Source: Bacteroidales bacterium UBA3868
GTDB lineage: Bacteria > Bacteroidota > Bacteroidia > Bacteroidales > WCHB1-69
NCBI GenBank assembly: GCA_002392325.1
Contig: DGGS01000049.1
Location: 3,454-32,443 of the forward strand
DNA: 28,990 nucleotides
Direction of reading: 5' to 3'
A program made the position numbers and the translations under genes. Below are positions 1 to 9,700 of this stretch, piece after piece. A model generated the notes under the pieces. It had not been told where the DNA came from, searched no databases, and saw nothing but the letters and a program-made list of their open reading frames with translations. Numbering within the stretch: position 1 is the stretch's first letter; the number at the start of each line of letters is the position of its first letter.

Positions 1-904
1 CCTCGCCAGTTTCCAATCGCTCGCGCTGGTCGCCGCATGCCAGCAGGATTTGGCCGTCCAGGCAGATGTAGATGACGAAAGAGTCGATCTCCGCAAAGGA
101 TTTGTTCAGCGGTTGGTCAAATTCCAGCAGGTTGGTGTTAAAGTATTCGGAGCGAACCAGTTTCACCGTTTTGTTCAGCGTGGGCTGGTATTGGATTTTG
201 AAATCCTGGGTTTGCTCATCGAAATGGATGGCTTCGAGCGCCTCTTCCACATGCAGTTCGCGCGGGTTACCCTCGTTGTCCACGCGGTTCCAGTCGAACA
301 CGCGGAAGGTGATGTCGGAGGGCTGCTGTATCTCGGCCAGCAGGACACCCTTGCCAATGGCGTGCACCGTGCCCGCAGGAATCATGAAAGTGTCACCAGA
401 CTGGACGGGATGGAATTGCAGCAAGTCGGCCACAGAACCTTGATCTAGAGCGTCTTGGAATTGCTCTTTGGTCACCGTTTGGTTAAAACCCACATACAGT
501 CCTCCTCCGGGTTCCGAAGCAATCACATGCCACATCTCCGTTTTCCCGCTTTGTCCGTATTTCCGCTGTGCCAGTTCGTCATCAGGGTGCACCTGCACCG
601 ACAGGTTGTCCTGGGCATCGATGAATTTGATGAGCAGTGGGAACCCGAGACCGTATTGTTCATAGTTTTTTTCGCCCACCAGTTCGGTCATGTATATTTC
701 CAGCAGTTCGTTTAGGTTGTTTTCAGCCAGGAAACCGTTCACAATCATGGACTCATCGCCTACGAGGCCGGATATTTCCCAACTTTCCCCGCATTGGTTT
801 GCCTCGCTGATTTTTTTGTTTAAAACGGTTTTCAAACGGTTGCCTCCCCAAATCTTGTCTTTCAGGATGGGTTCGAATTTTAAGGGATAAAGGGATGAAT
901 CCAT
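1..904 (-). CDS. manA: Mannose-6-phosphate isomerase, class I (3' end off the window)
   Basis: Interconverts mannose 6-phosphate and fructose 6-phosphate in the cytoplasm, supplying mannose for GDP-sugar and glycan synthesis or feeding mannose into glycolysis. Reading the minus strand from the ATG at 904-902 gives 301 residues with no stop before the edge. The short bacterial class I enzymes are about 315-325 residues, so only a little of the C-terminus is missing. The zinc-ligand pattern of the family is complete: Q104 and H106 in VQVHPDD, E123 in KTEMWHV, H181 in PAGTVHAIG. The catalytic Arg is R201 in QQPSDITFRVFDW. The opening LKFEPILKDKIWGG is also typical. There is no signal peptide. 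The start lies 7 bp after the stop of the upstream secreted-protein gene, so the two are probably co-transcribed. Identity is secure; only the missing C-terminus is unknown. Confidence 0.94.
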   Translation of the reverse strand, partial: MDSSLYPLKFEPILKDKIWGGNRLKTVLNKKISEANQCGESWEISGLVGDESMIVNGFLAENNLNELLEIYMTELVGEKNYEQYGLGFPLLIKFIDAQDNLSVQVHPDDELAQRKYGQSGKTEMWHVIASEPGGGLYVGFNQTVTKEQFQDALDQGSVADLLQFHPVQSGDTFMIPAGTVHAIGKGVLLAEIQQPSDITFRVFDWNRVDNEGNPRELHVEEALEAIHFDEQTQDFKIQYQPTLNKTVKLVRSEYFNTNLLEFDQPLNKSFAEIDSFVIYICLDGQILLACGDQRERLETGE

Positions 905-911
905 AGTGAGC

Positions 912-1868
912 TTAATTGGTTTTGAAAAATTGTCGGTTTTTGTATTGGTAGGTGGGTTTGACACGGTCAGGGTTAGCGCCGCGCACACTCTTCATGAAGA
1001 CCCATTTTCCATTATCTTCGATAAATCCTTGATTCAAGCTGGATTCGGGTACCATGTAAGCGGGGATGCTTTGCAGATTGTCCTCCATGGGAATCAGTTC
1101 TTCGAAGATAATCATCGGACTGTCCACGCTCTTGTATTCGGGTTGGCGGGTCTTGGGGTTCATTTTGCCGGTGCTGACGGCATATTGCTGGTGCTCGTAG
1201 TTGAGGTGGAGCGATGCGTTTTTGGAATACTCGAAAATCACGCGACTCACGCGTTCCGTATAGTTTTTGAAAATCCGCGCCCCGAATATGGGGATGGTTT
1301 CTTTGTTAAAGTGCAAGACCTCAATCACTTTCTGGTTGGTGAAAAGGTCATTGCCATTCCATCCCAGCAGAGTATAATAGGTTAAATCTTTCGATTTTAG
1401 TGGAATAATGGAGTAATAAACGGCCCCATACCAATGGTTCTGATTGCCGATGGATGTTTTGGGGTAGTCCAGTGTGCTGCGTTTGTCGTAAAGGGGGAAA
1501 AGCACGAATTTTTTGCGGTTTTCATTGTAAACTTGGATGAAGCCGAAATTATCCACCGAAAAATCCTTTTTCATTACATGCCAGGTGAAAATCTTGAAGG
1601 TGTTGTCGGGAGCGGTCAATACCGAGAAATTCTTCACCGAATCCCAAGCGAACTTGAAGGAGTTGGGCATTTGTAACACCTCTTCCAGCAGCGACATAAA
1701 GTCCTCATTCATAGCCAGTCGGGTGGTTTCGTCGGGCTCGTTCATCACCTGGTCACGCAGTTGGATGAGCGAATCCTCCCATACGCGGAAACCATAGTCC
1801 TTGTCTTTCTGGGCGTACCCCAAAAGACAGGCAACGGTTAGGATTATATAACAGAGGGTTCTTTTCAT
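912..1868 (-). CDS. Secreted protein of unknown function, upstream of manA
   Basis: 318 residues starting with a signal peptide (K-R, then a hydrophobic stretch, ending GYAQ near residue 20), so it is exported to the periplasm or outer membrane. There is no lipobox cysteine and no T9SS sorting tail. I do not recognise a family. The mature part is mixed charged and aromatic, with motifs such as YYTLLGWNGND, WYGAVYYSI and GKWVFMKSVRG. It looks like a soluble beta-rich domain. The extreme C-terminus is basic (YQYKNRQFFKTN). It is the first gene of a minus-strand pair with manA and is divergent from the barrel gene at 2005. The start was chosen because it opens directly into the signal peptide. 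The only promoter candidate sits very close to this ATG. Function unknown. Confidence 0.85.
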   Translation of the reverse strand: MKRTLCYIILTVACLLGYAQKDKDYGFRVWEDSLIQLRDQVMNEPDETTRLAMNEDFMSLLEEVLQMPNSFKFAWDSVKNFSVLTAPDNTFKIFTWHVMKKDFSVDNFGFIQVYNENRKKFVLFPLYDKRSTLDYPKTSIGNQNHWYGAVYYSIIPLKSKDLTYYTLLGWNGNDLFTNQKVIEVLHFNKETIPIFGARIFKNYTERVSRVIFEYSKNASLHLNYEHQQYAVSTGKMNPKTRQPEYKSVDSPMIIFEELIPMEDNLQSIPAYMVPESSLNQGFIEDNGKWVFMKSVRGANPDRVKPTYQYKNRQFFKTN

Positions 1869-1878
1869 AAAACGGGGA

Positions 1879-1886
1879 CAAAAGTA
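1879..1886 (-). promoter_or_regulatory. Possible -7 element for the minus-strand operon
   Basis: The minus strand reads TACTTTTG here, matching the Bacteroidota -7 consensus TAnnTTTG. It lies only about 10 bp before the ATG at 1868, which would give a leader of only a few nucleotides. No clear TTTG -33 partner is visible, so this may be chance in an AT-rich spacer. Confidence 0.3.
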
Positions 1887-1934
1887 GTATTTTTATTAAC
1901 AACTGCGTGTGGCTTTTTTTATGTATAACGAGGA

Positions 1935-1962
1935 TTGAGTATTTTTGTTTTTGATATTTTTG
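1935..1962 (+). promoter_or_regulatory. Promoter candidate for the 2005 gene
   Basis: TATTTTTG at 1955-1962 matches the Bacteroidota -7 element TAnnTTTG. A TTG at 1935-1937 lies 17 bp upstream as a possible -33 element. A second TATTTTTG occurs at 1940-1947. A 12-bp perfect palindrome (ATACAATTGTAT, 1978-1989) lies in the predicted leader. Confidence 0.5.
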
Positions 1963-2004
1963 CAAAAAAATTAACAAATACAATTGTATAATAATAAGAA
2001 AGTT

Positions 2005-2559
2005 ATGAAAAAATTAAGTGCATTGTTAATGATTTTAGGCTTTTTTGTGGCCGTCAACGCGCAAGCTCCCTATCGTCATAGTATTGGCGTTACGGGAGGT
2101 AACCTGAATGCTTTTTCTTACAAAACCTTCTTCACAGATCACTTGGCTTTCAGTATAGATGCCGGTTACAAGTGGACACATACGGTTTCCACCTATCATG
2201 AAAAAGGCACCAACTACGCTTTCCGTCATGGCGGTTTCTTCCCGACCACGATAGAGGTGAACCCCAACCTCATGTATGAGGCACCGACCAACGCAGGTGG
2301 TCTGCATTGGTTTGTGGGTGGTGGCATCAGCGGCGGTTACTCTTGGGCAACCTCCTATGATGGCTATTATGGTTACTACAAATATTATTATGGCAAGTTT
2401 GGAGTCAATGCCATTGGTGGTGTTGAGTACAAATTCAACATTCCGCTCACACTTCAGGCTGATTTCCGCCCTGGTTTCGGTTTGATGTTCAACAAACATT
2501 ACGACATCCATTATTTTGATTGGGGTGTGAATGTTGGCGTGAGATACACGATTCAATAA
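2005..2559 (+). CDS. Small predicted outer-membrane beta-barrel protein
   Basis: 184 residues from the ATG at 2005. An in-frame TTG at 1984 would add seven polar residues before the signal peptide, so the ATG is preferred. Residues 1-19 form a signal peptide ending VNA, followed by Q. The mature chain alternates polar and aromatic or hydrophobic residues in short strands separated by glycine-rich turns (for example GGGISGGYSW, GGVEYKF, GVNVGVRY). It ends in a strand that reaches the C-terminus (VGVRYTIQ). This is the pattern of small 8-stranded outer-membrane barrels common in Bacteroidota. A tyrosine-rich stretch, DGYYGYYKYYYGKFG, probably marks a loop. The specific family and ligand are not identifiable by eye. 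No intrinsic terminator is evident after it. Confidence 0.8.
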   Translation: MKKLSALLMILGFFVAVNAQAPYRHSIGVTGGNLNAFSYKTFFTDHLAFSIDAGYKWTHTVSTYHEKGTNYAFRHGGFFPTTIEVNPNLMYEAPTNAGGLHWFVGGGISGGYSWATSYDGYYGYYKYYYGKFGVNAIGGVEYKFNIPLTLQADFRPGFGLMFNKHYDIHYFDWGVNVGVRYTIQ

Positions 2560-2594
2560 TCAATCCGTTGGGAATACGTTCAAATTTCCATAAA

Positions 2595-2634
2595 AATGGG
2601 GCAGTGTGCATTTTTTTTGTACATTTGCCCCATT
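2595..2634 (+). promoter_or_regulatory. -7 element inside a 9-bp inverted repeat
   Basis: TACATTTG at 2620-2627 matches TAnnTTTG and is the likely -7 element for the lipoprotein gene at 2655. Its last two bases belong to the right arm of a perfect 9-bp inverted repeat, AATGGGGCA (2595-2603) and TGCCCCATT (2626-2634). The arms are about 31 bp apart centre to centre. A T8 tract (2611-2618) lies between them. No TTTG -33 element is obvious. The arms could be operator half-sites; no T-run follows the right arm, so it is not a normal terminator. Confidence 0.45.
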
Positions 2635-2654
2635 ATTCATTAAAATAGTTTGCT

Positions 2655-3026
2655 ATGAAAAAAATTCTGCTTTTTATCGGAGTGATAGCCGTTGCCCTGA
2701 TTATGGCGTCTTGCAGTTCCTCCAGTCCCAAGGATGTGACCAACAATTATTACAAAGCCCTTCAAAAAGGCGATTTCGAAAAAGCGCTGAGTTATTCCAC
2801 CGTGGAAAACAATGAGGAGATTCAGAAGGAAGTGGAAAAATTGAAAGGGATCGAGATGGACATCAAGGATTTTGAAATTGTTTCAGAAACAATTTCCGAA
2901 GATGGTCAGACCGCTGAGGTGGATGTGAAATACAGCTATACATCCTCCTTCAATTCTGAGCCGAAGGAGTCCGTCAACAATGTTAAATTGGTGAAGCAAG
3001 ATGGAAAATGGAAAGTTAAGGGTTGA
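2655..3026 (+). CDS. DUF4878-like lipoprotein
   Basis: 123 residues. A lipoprotein signal peptide ends at MASC, with C20 as the lipidated residue, followed by a Ser-rich linker. The mature domain opens with PKDVTNNYYKALQKGDFEKALSY, contains an acidic helical stretch, and closes with an antiparallel section ending in VKLVKQDGKWKVKG. This is the layout of the small NTF2-like/DUF4878 lipoproteins found widely in Bacteroidota: a helix pair with 'Y.AL..GD...A' and a terminal 'DGKWKV' strand. The family has no established biochemical role. The protein probably sits in the periplasmic or outer-membrane leaflet. A TAnnTTTG element lies 28 bp upstream and a strong terminator-like hairpin begins 20 bp after the stop. 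Confidence 0.85.
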   Translation: MKKILLFIGVIAVALIMASCSSSSPKDVTNNYYKALQKGDFEKALSYSTVENNEEIQKEVEKLKGIEMDIKDFEIVSETISEDGQTAEVDVKYSYTSSFNSEPKESVNNVKLVKQDGKWKVKG

Positions 3027-3040
3027 TAGATGTCAACCTT
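3019..3040 (+). promoter_or_regulatory. Hairpin over the stop codon of the lipoprotein gene
   Basis: GGTTGA (3021-3026) and TCAACC (3033-3038) are perfect inverted repeats with a 6-nt loop, extended one to two pairs by a G-U. The stem contains the TGA stop. CCTT at 3037-3040 could alternatively pair with AAGG at 3047-3050, which belongs to the following terminator stem, so the two structures could compete. Confidence 0.35.
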
Positions 3041-3042
3041 GT

Positions 3043-3699
3043 GTGAAAGGTAGAAGCAGGTGGACACTTGTTTCTACCTTTTTTGTTTTTGTTTTGATTT
3101 TTTTATTCGCTTGTTGCCGTCAAAAGGATGATTATCAATTGTTTGTGATACCTGATACACTCGAGTTGCACACAGGTGACATTGCCTTTAGGACGGGAGA
3201 GAGTATGGTTAGCAGGAGTGTTACCTCGGTGGATACGGCGGGCGTTTATTCGCATGTAGGGATGGTGATTTGGCACGACCATCAATGGTGTGTTTTGCAT
3301 GCGGTGCCCAATGAAAGAGCCACGAAAACCGAAAAAGACAGTGTGAAAATGGAACCTATCGGAGTGTTTTTCCGCTCCGACAGGGCGGTGGAGGGGTGTA
3401 TTTGCCGGTTGCCTCTTGCGCCGGGGGACACTCTGAAACTATTAAAGAAAGGAGAGGAGATATATAGTCGTAAATTATTGTTTGACAAGTCTTTTGACGA
3501 TCAAGACACCGCTGCTTTCTATTGTTCTGAACTTGTGTGGTTTCTGTATCAGCAGATAGGTTTGGATTTGACGCAGGGAAGAAGACATCGTTTGCCTTTT
3601 TTCCCGCCACTTATCTTTTGTTCGGATCTCCACTCCTATTCTGGGCTGCATGAAATTTATCACGTATTATTACCTTCAAAAAAAATTGAAAAAAAATGA
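3043..3699 (+). CDS. Permuted papain-like (YiiX/C92-type) lipoprotein
   Basis: Predicted cell-envelope cysteine hydrolase or amidase of the permuted NlpC/P60-papain group, 218 residues from the GTG at 3043. A lipoprotein signal peptide runs KGRSRW, then a hydrophobic core, to LFAC. The fold's two hallmark segments are in permuted order. GDIAFRTG and YSHVGMV (His at codon 71) come first. FYCSELVWFLY, carrying the nucleophile Cys at codon 161, comes after. This matches the YaeF/YiiX family, whose members act on amide or acyl bonds in the envelope; the substrate here is unknown. The start is uncertain. An in-frame ATG at 3001 would overlap the lipoprotein gene by 26 nt and add 14 residues with two cysteines, which fits a lipoprotein signal peptide less well. 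The signal-peptide codons overlap a terminator-like hairpin (3046-3084). The C-terminus is lysine-rich, and no terminator is seen after it. Confidence 0.82.
   Translation: MKGRSRWTLVSTFFVFVLIFLFACCRQKDDYQLFVIPDTLELHTGDIAFRTGESMVSRSVTSVDTAGVYSHVGMVIWHDHQWCVLHAVPNERATKTEKDSVKMEPIGVFFRSDRAVEGCICRLPLAPGDTLKLLKKGEEIYSRKLLFDKSFDDQDTAAFYCSELVWFLYQQIGLDLTQGRRHRLPFFPPLIFCSDLHSYSGLHEIYHVLLPSKKIEKK
3046..3084 (+). terminator. Intrinsic terminator of the lipoprotein gene, inside the next gene's start
   Basis: AAAGGTAGAA (3046-3055) and TTCTACCTTT (3072-3081) are perfect 10-bp inverted repeats. The interior CAGGTG and CACTTG continue the pairing with G-U wobbles, giving a stem of about 16 bp with a tight loop. 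The right arm runs directly into a T-run (TTTTTTG to 3085). The structure begins 20 bp after the stop of the lipoprotein gene, a typical terminator distance, but it lies within the signal-peptide codons of the papain-like gene. Confidence 0.7.
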
Positions 3700-3725
3700 T
3701 TGTATGGAGGATTTATATATATTTG
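3699..3725 (+). promoter_or_regulatory. Promoter candidate for the first giant gene
   Basis: TATATTTG at 3718-3725 matches TAnnTTTG. ATTG at 3699-3702 is a possible -33 element with a short spacing of 15 bp. The leader after it is very A/T-rich up to the ATG at 3798, as in many Bacteroidota mRNAs lacking Shine-Dalgarno sites. Confidence 0.45.
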
Positions 3726-3797
3726 CCGCCCTTTTATTCTGAATAATAGAAAAAACAACTTAACTTTTTAAAAATAAATCTTTTAAATTAAAAAAAC

Positions 3798-6700
3798 ATG
3801 AAAAAAGTTCTTCTCTTTTTGACAGTGCTTGTAGCAATGCTACCTGCATTTTTGCGAGCGCAGGACACTCTGGTCATCGGTACCGGAACGTCAACCTCTT
3901 ATAATACCCCGTTCAATTCTCTCTGGGGTTATTCTTTTGTTGAGCAGCTTTACTATGCCAGTGAAATCAACATGCCGGCTACCATAACGGCTATCAGTTT
4001 TTATCACAAACCTTCATCCACCACAACGGACCAAACAAACAACATTGTGGTGTACATGAAAAATGTAAGCAGAACTTCGTTCGCGGACGCTAACGATTAT
4101 GAGCCCGTGTCGGTCGGCGATATTGTGTATTCTGGAAGTTGGACCATTCCTGGAACAGCGGGTTGGACTACGATTACCCTCGACGCTCCTTTTGATTATG
4201 ATGGCAGCAGCACCCTCATGATTGCTATGCACGAGCAAACAAGCGGTTATAGCACTCGTTATTTTGAATATTCTTCCAATGCAAATTCTGTGATCAGTTT
4301 CCATAGCGACAGTGCTGATCCGGATCCTTATAATTTAGGTTCCTATTCTGGAAACAAATATACACAAGGCAACCGCGCCAATGTTAAGATTGAATACACA
4401 ACAGGAGTGGTGACTTGTCCCGCTCCCGGTGCGCTTGCCGCAACCAATGTCACAGACGAATCCGCTACTCTTACATGGAGTCCTCGTGGCACTGAAACCA
4501 ATTGGGATATTTATTTCGCCACTTCACAGACGGATGTTCCGGATTCCCTGTCAATTCCTACAGATTATGCTTCCGATACATTTTATAATGTTTCGGGTTT
4601 GACCAGTTTGACCAACTATTATGTTTATGTTCGCGCTAATTGCGGTAGCGGAGATGTGAGCCGCTGGCGTTCAATAAGTTTCCGTACCCAATGTCCCGCG
4701 TATGCGAATTTGCCTATTGATGAGAATTTTGACACATATGGTACTAACAGCTTCCCCACTTGTTGGACGAAAATATCCTCTTCCACCACCTATCCTTACA
4801 CATATTCTTCAGCTGCCCATGGTGGATCATACGGATTGTATTTCTATCAAACAACAGCTACAGCAAACCAATATGCATACGCTATTGCGCCGGCTATTGA
4901 CCCGACCATTGGTTTGAATATGTTGACGGCCCGTTTCGATATGAAACGAACCACTGAGGCTGCTCTTGCCACTTTGGGTGTGATGTCAGATCCTACGGAT
5001 ACCACTACTTTCACGGCTATTCAAACCCTCAACCTGACCACGAATTGGAATGAATTTGAAATTCCTTTGACCAATGTTACGGCAACGGGTAATTATCTGG
5101 CCATCAAGTGTGAAGTTGATAGAAACTCTTCCACCACATCCGGATATGTATATTTGGATAATTTCCATTTGGATTACACACCTTCTTGTCGTAGAGTTTT
5201 ATCCCTTGCGGTTGATGAGAACAGCATTGTTTCGGATGGTGCCACCATCACTTGGGTAGCCGAACCCGGACAAAGCTCATGGGATATTCAAATAGTTGCT
5301 TTAGGTGATTCGCTTACAGACTATGGTTGGATTACCGTACAAGACACCTATTATGTGTGCACCAATTTGAACACATTGTCACCCTACACAGCCTATGTGC
5401 GCACCAATTGCGGCAATGAGGTCAGCGAAATGCGCAGTGTTGCTTTCTTGACGGGTTGTGGTGACGTGGTAATGCCATACTATGAAACTTTTGAAAATTA
5501 TCCTTCCGGAACAAGCCAATTCCCTCCTTGTTGGCATCTCCTCAGTGGCACACCTTATACCTATAGCGGATCTTCTTCTTATGGAGGAAGCGGAAAAGCC
5601 CTTCAATTCCGGGGTCCTGGTGTAGTGGCCACACCCTTCATCCCCCAAAGTGTAAATGAATTGCAGATTTCATTCCAATTGAAACGCGAAGGGCCAACTT
5701 CCGGAACAATGACGGTAGGTTTTATCCCCAGTTTGACAGACACTACCGCCACTATGATCACGATTGCCACCATTACTCCGGCAGATAACGACATGCATTA
5801 TTATGAGTATAATTTGGACAATATCGGTTCTACAGACCAAGGTTATTTTGTGTTCCAACAGAATACTACCGCCTCAAACTGGTATTATTGGTTGGATGAG
5901 GTTCGCATAAATGATATACCTACTTGTTTGAGACCTGAGAATGTGACGATTACTGGTCTTACGGCATCTTCCGCTACCATAACTTGGTCACCAGGTGGTA
6001 CCGAAAGTGCATGGAATGTTGCCTATGGCACGGGTAATTTCAATCCTGATACCGTGATTATGAATGTGCAATATGTTACGGACACGTTTGTCACCATTGA
6101 CAATTTGACAGCAGGTCAAACTTATACCTTCTACGTTCAGGCTGACTGCGGTTCAGAGACAAGTCTATTCTCACAACCCGTGTCGGCTGTTCCAGGTATA
6201 TTTAAAATTAATGAATATGACACATTGACCACTTGTAGTGGTATTTTGTATGACGATGGTGGTGCTTCCGGAAATTATAGCTCCGACCGTAATGACCAAA
6301 TTGTTCTGTTCCCTGCCACTCCAGGTGCTGGTATTCAAGTTTCGGGTACTCTCACCTCCGAAAGCAATTACGATATTCTTACAATATATGATGGCGTAGG
6401 TACCAATGGTCCTGTGTTGTTCAGCGGATCTAATTCCTCTGGTATGACTGTGCCGCCTACATATTCCTCAACCGCGTTGACCATCCAGTTCACCTCTGAT
6501 GGAAGTATCTTTTATGCTGGTTTTGCATTGAACGTTTCCTGCGTTTCCTGTGTTCCTCCTACGCCCACCACCACTACAGTAGGTATGGATGGTGCTACGA
6601 TTACCTGGAGTGACCAAGACGGCGCTCAATCGAATTGGGAGTTTGTCTATGGCCCTGCCGGATTCAATCCTGACACTGTCGTAGCTGATAATGTAACTTC

Positions 6701-9700
6701 AACCACACAAATACTGACCAACTTGACACCCAATACCACATACGATGTGTATGTGCGTACTATTTGCGATGTTAATGACACATCAGACTGGTCGGTTGTC
6801 CAATCCTTCACTACCTTGAATTCTTTGGCAGCCAGCATCCCATATTCTTGTGACTTTGAAGATCCTACCGAAAGTTCCGCTTGGGTACTTGTTAATGGCA
6901 CATGCACCAACCAGTGGTTTATCGATACGGCTGCAAACCACACCACTAACGGTACAACCGGATTGTATGTCTCCAATGATAATGGTGTCTCCAACAATTA
7001 TTCACATTCCGCTTCAGCAGTTTGGGCTTATCGTGACTTCGACTTTACCGGTTATAATGAATATTCAATGTCTTTGGATTGGAAAGGTTATGGCGAATCT
7101 TGTTGCGATTATATCCGTGTCTATATTGGTTCTCCGTCTGTTCCAGTATCAGGAACCTCAATTACAGTTCCTGCAGGAGCTACAGTTCTTGTGGATAAAT
7201 TGAATTATGACTCTGTTTGGAACACAAAACATATCACCATTGACGGTTCTGAATATAATGGAACTTATCGTATTTATCTCTTATGGCGTAATGATGGTAG
7301 CGGAGGAAACAATCCCGCTGGTGCCGTTGACAATATCAGTATTGTTGGCAAAAACTGTGCTAGACCGTCCAATGTGACAGCGTTGAACACCACGGCTCAT
7401 ACCACAGACCTTACTTGGCATCCGGCCACGGAAAGCGACATGCAATGGGATGTGGTTTACAGTACGACCCAAAACATCAATCCCGATACAGTAACCGTTA
7501 CTCCTGCAACGGATACAATCCTTACGCTTTCCGGTTTGAATGCCGCTACTACATATTATGTATATGTGCGTACCAACTGTGGCAATAGCGAGGTCTCCAC
7601 TTGGACGAATGTATATTCATTCCTGACCGAATGTGATGATTACACATTGCCTTATACGGAAAACTTTGACAACTCTACTACCAATTCACTGCCTCTTTGC
7701 TGGACTTCTGTGGGCCCATATTCTACAAAACCGTATGTCTCCAGCTCTTCTTCCAACTCATCTCCTAATTCACTTTACATGTATTCATACGGAACTACCA
7801 CATTTGCTATGGCTGTTTCACCTATTATGGATCAAAATGTGGATTTGAGTACACAACAAGTTTCGTTCAAACTCAGAATGGGCAGCACGACCAACCAATT
7901 GGTGGTTGGTGTGCTTTCCGACAACACCGACGCTTCCACATTTGTCGCCATTGACACGCTTCATGTTTCCGCTGCCAACGCTTGGGAGGATAAGATTGTT
8001 TACCTGAACCATTACACTGGAACGGGTCATAGTATTGGTTTCAAACTCATTTCTCCGAGTGGATATGCCACCTATTTGGATGACATCAGTGTGGATGCAC
8101 TTCCCACCTGTGTTCCGGTGAGCGGTCTTACCGCTACCAATGCCACAACAACTTCTGTTGACCTTTTATGGAGTCCGGCAAGTGCACTTGATTTCCAATG
8201 GGATGTGGTTTACAGCACCGATGCAAACTTTGATCCTGATTCTGCCACCGTTACGGTTGCCACAGATACTATTTTCACACTCAATGGATTGAACACATCT
8301 TCTACATATTATGCGTATGTGAGAACAAACTGTGGCAATGGTGATGTGTCCCCATGGTCAGATCTATTGGTTTTCCATACCGAATGCGATGCTGTGACCG
8401 TCCTTCCTTATCAAGAAGACTTTAATAATTATACTACAACAGCCACTTCATCCACTCCCCCGACTTTATATCCTAATCACGAGATGCCTACTTGTTGGAC
8501 TTTCCTGAATATGAGTGCCAATACAACCTCCTATCCTCAGGTGTTCTTGACTTCTTACAGCAGTTATGCTGTTTCTGGTAATTGCTTGTTCTTCAGATCT
8601 TCCCATACGACACCTTTATACGCGGCTTTGCCGTCTATCACGGAAGATATCCATAACCTGCAAATCACCTTTACTTATAGAAATGAGGGTACAACTTCTT
8701 CTAATGGAACACTTTCAGTTGGTTACATGACCGATCCGGCAGATGCCAGTACCTTTGTTGAGCTTTATGCTTGTCCTCAAACCACAACTCTTACGGAAGT
8801 GGTTCAAATGCTGAATACGATTCCCGCAAGTGTTACCAGTGCCAATATTGCATTCAAATATACTGGAGGTTCTTCCAGCAACTATTATGCAAGTTTAGAT
8901 AATGTTGTTGTGGAGATGATACCGACCTGCCTTAAACCAACGGATTTAATGGTTCAAGGAACCACCACCAACACGGTGACATTGTCCTGGACAGAAGCTG
9001 CTACTGCCACTGCATGGGATATTGAATATGGTGCTCAAGGATTCACGCCAGGTACAGGAACAACGATTCCTGTCACCACCAATCCATTTACGGTTACGGG
9101 ATTGACATCAGGCACGGTATATGACTTCTATGTGCGTGCCAACTGTGGCGGTGGTGATGAGAGTGCTTGGACAGGTCCCGTTTCAGCAACCCCGGGTTCC
9201 TATAACATGCCGACTTCTGGCTCACACACCGTTTCCATGTGTGGTGGAGTCATCTATGATGACGGAGGTGTGAACGGCAATTACTCTAACAGTTGCGATG
9301 TTACGGTTGTTGTGAATCCGGATCAAGCGGGCTTGTTCGTGCAACTTAACGGAACATATAACATCGAGACAGGATCTTCTTCAAGATGGGATTATCTCCA
9401 GATTTTTGACGGTAGCGACAATACAGGTACTATCCTGTTTGACAGCCATAATGGAGACACCTTGACCAATATTACTTCTACTACTGGTCCGCTGACACTC
9501 TATTTCCACTCTGACGCTACCACTACTTATAGTGGCTTTGAGATTCAAGTAAACTGCGTAAGCGGATCTACTCCTGAACCTTGCAATGCTCCGACCAATG
9601 TGACGGTCAGCGATGTTACAACAACAAGTGCGAATGTGGATTGGGCACAAGAGGGTACGCCTGACAACTGGACCATCAGCTACAAGAAGAGCTCCGCAAA

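Noticed and set aside
50..715. Plus-strand open frames at the left edge
   Set aside because: They are shadows of manA on the minus strand, whose complete metal-site motif set is unmistakable.
1978..1989. Palindrome ATACAATTGTAT upstream of the barrel gene as an operator
   Set aside because: It is short and purely AT-rich around CAATTG in an AT-rich spacer; chance is a sufficient explanation without a second copy.
3001..3042. ATG at 3001 as the start of the papain-like gene
   Set aside because: It would overlap the lipoprotein gene by 26 nt and put 14 extra residues with two cysteines before the signal peptide. It is not excluded, only less likely than the GTG at 3043.
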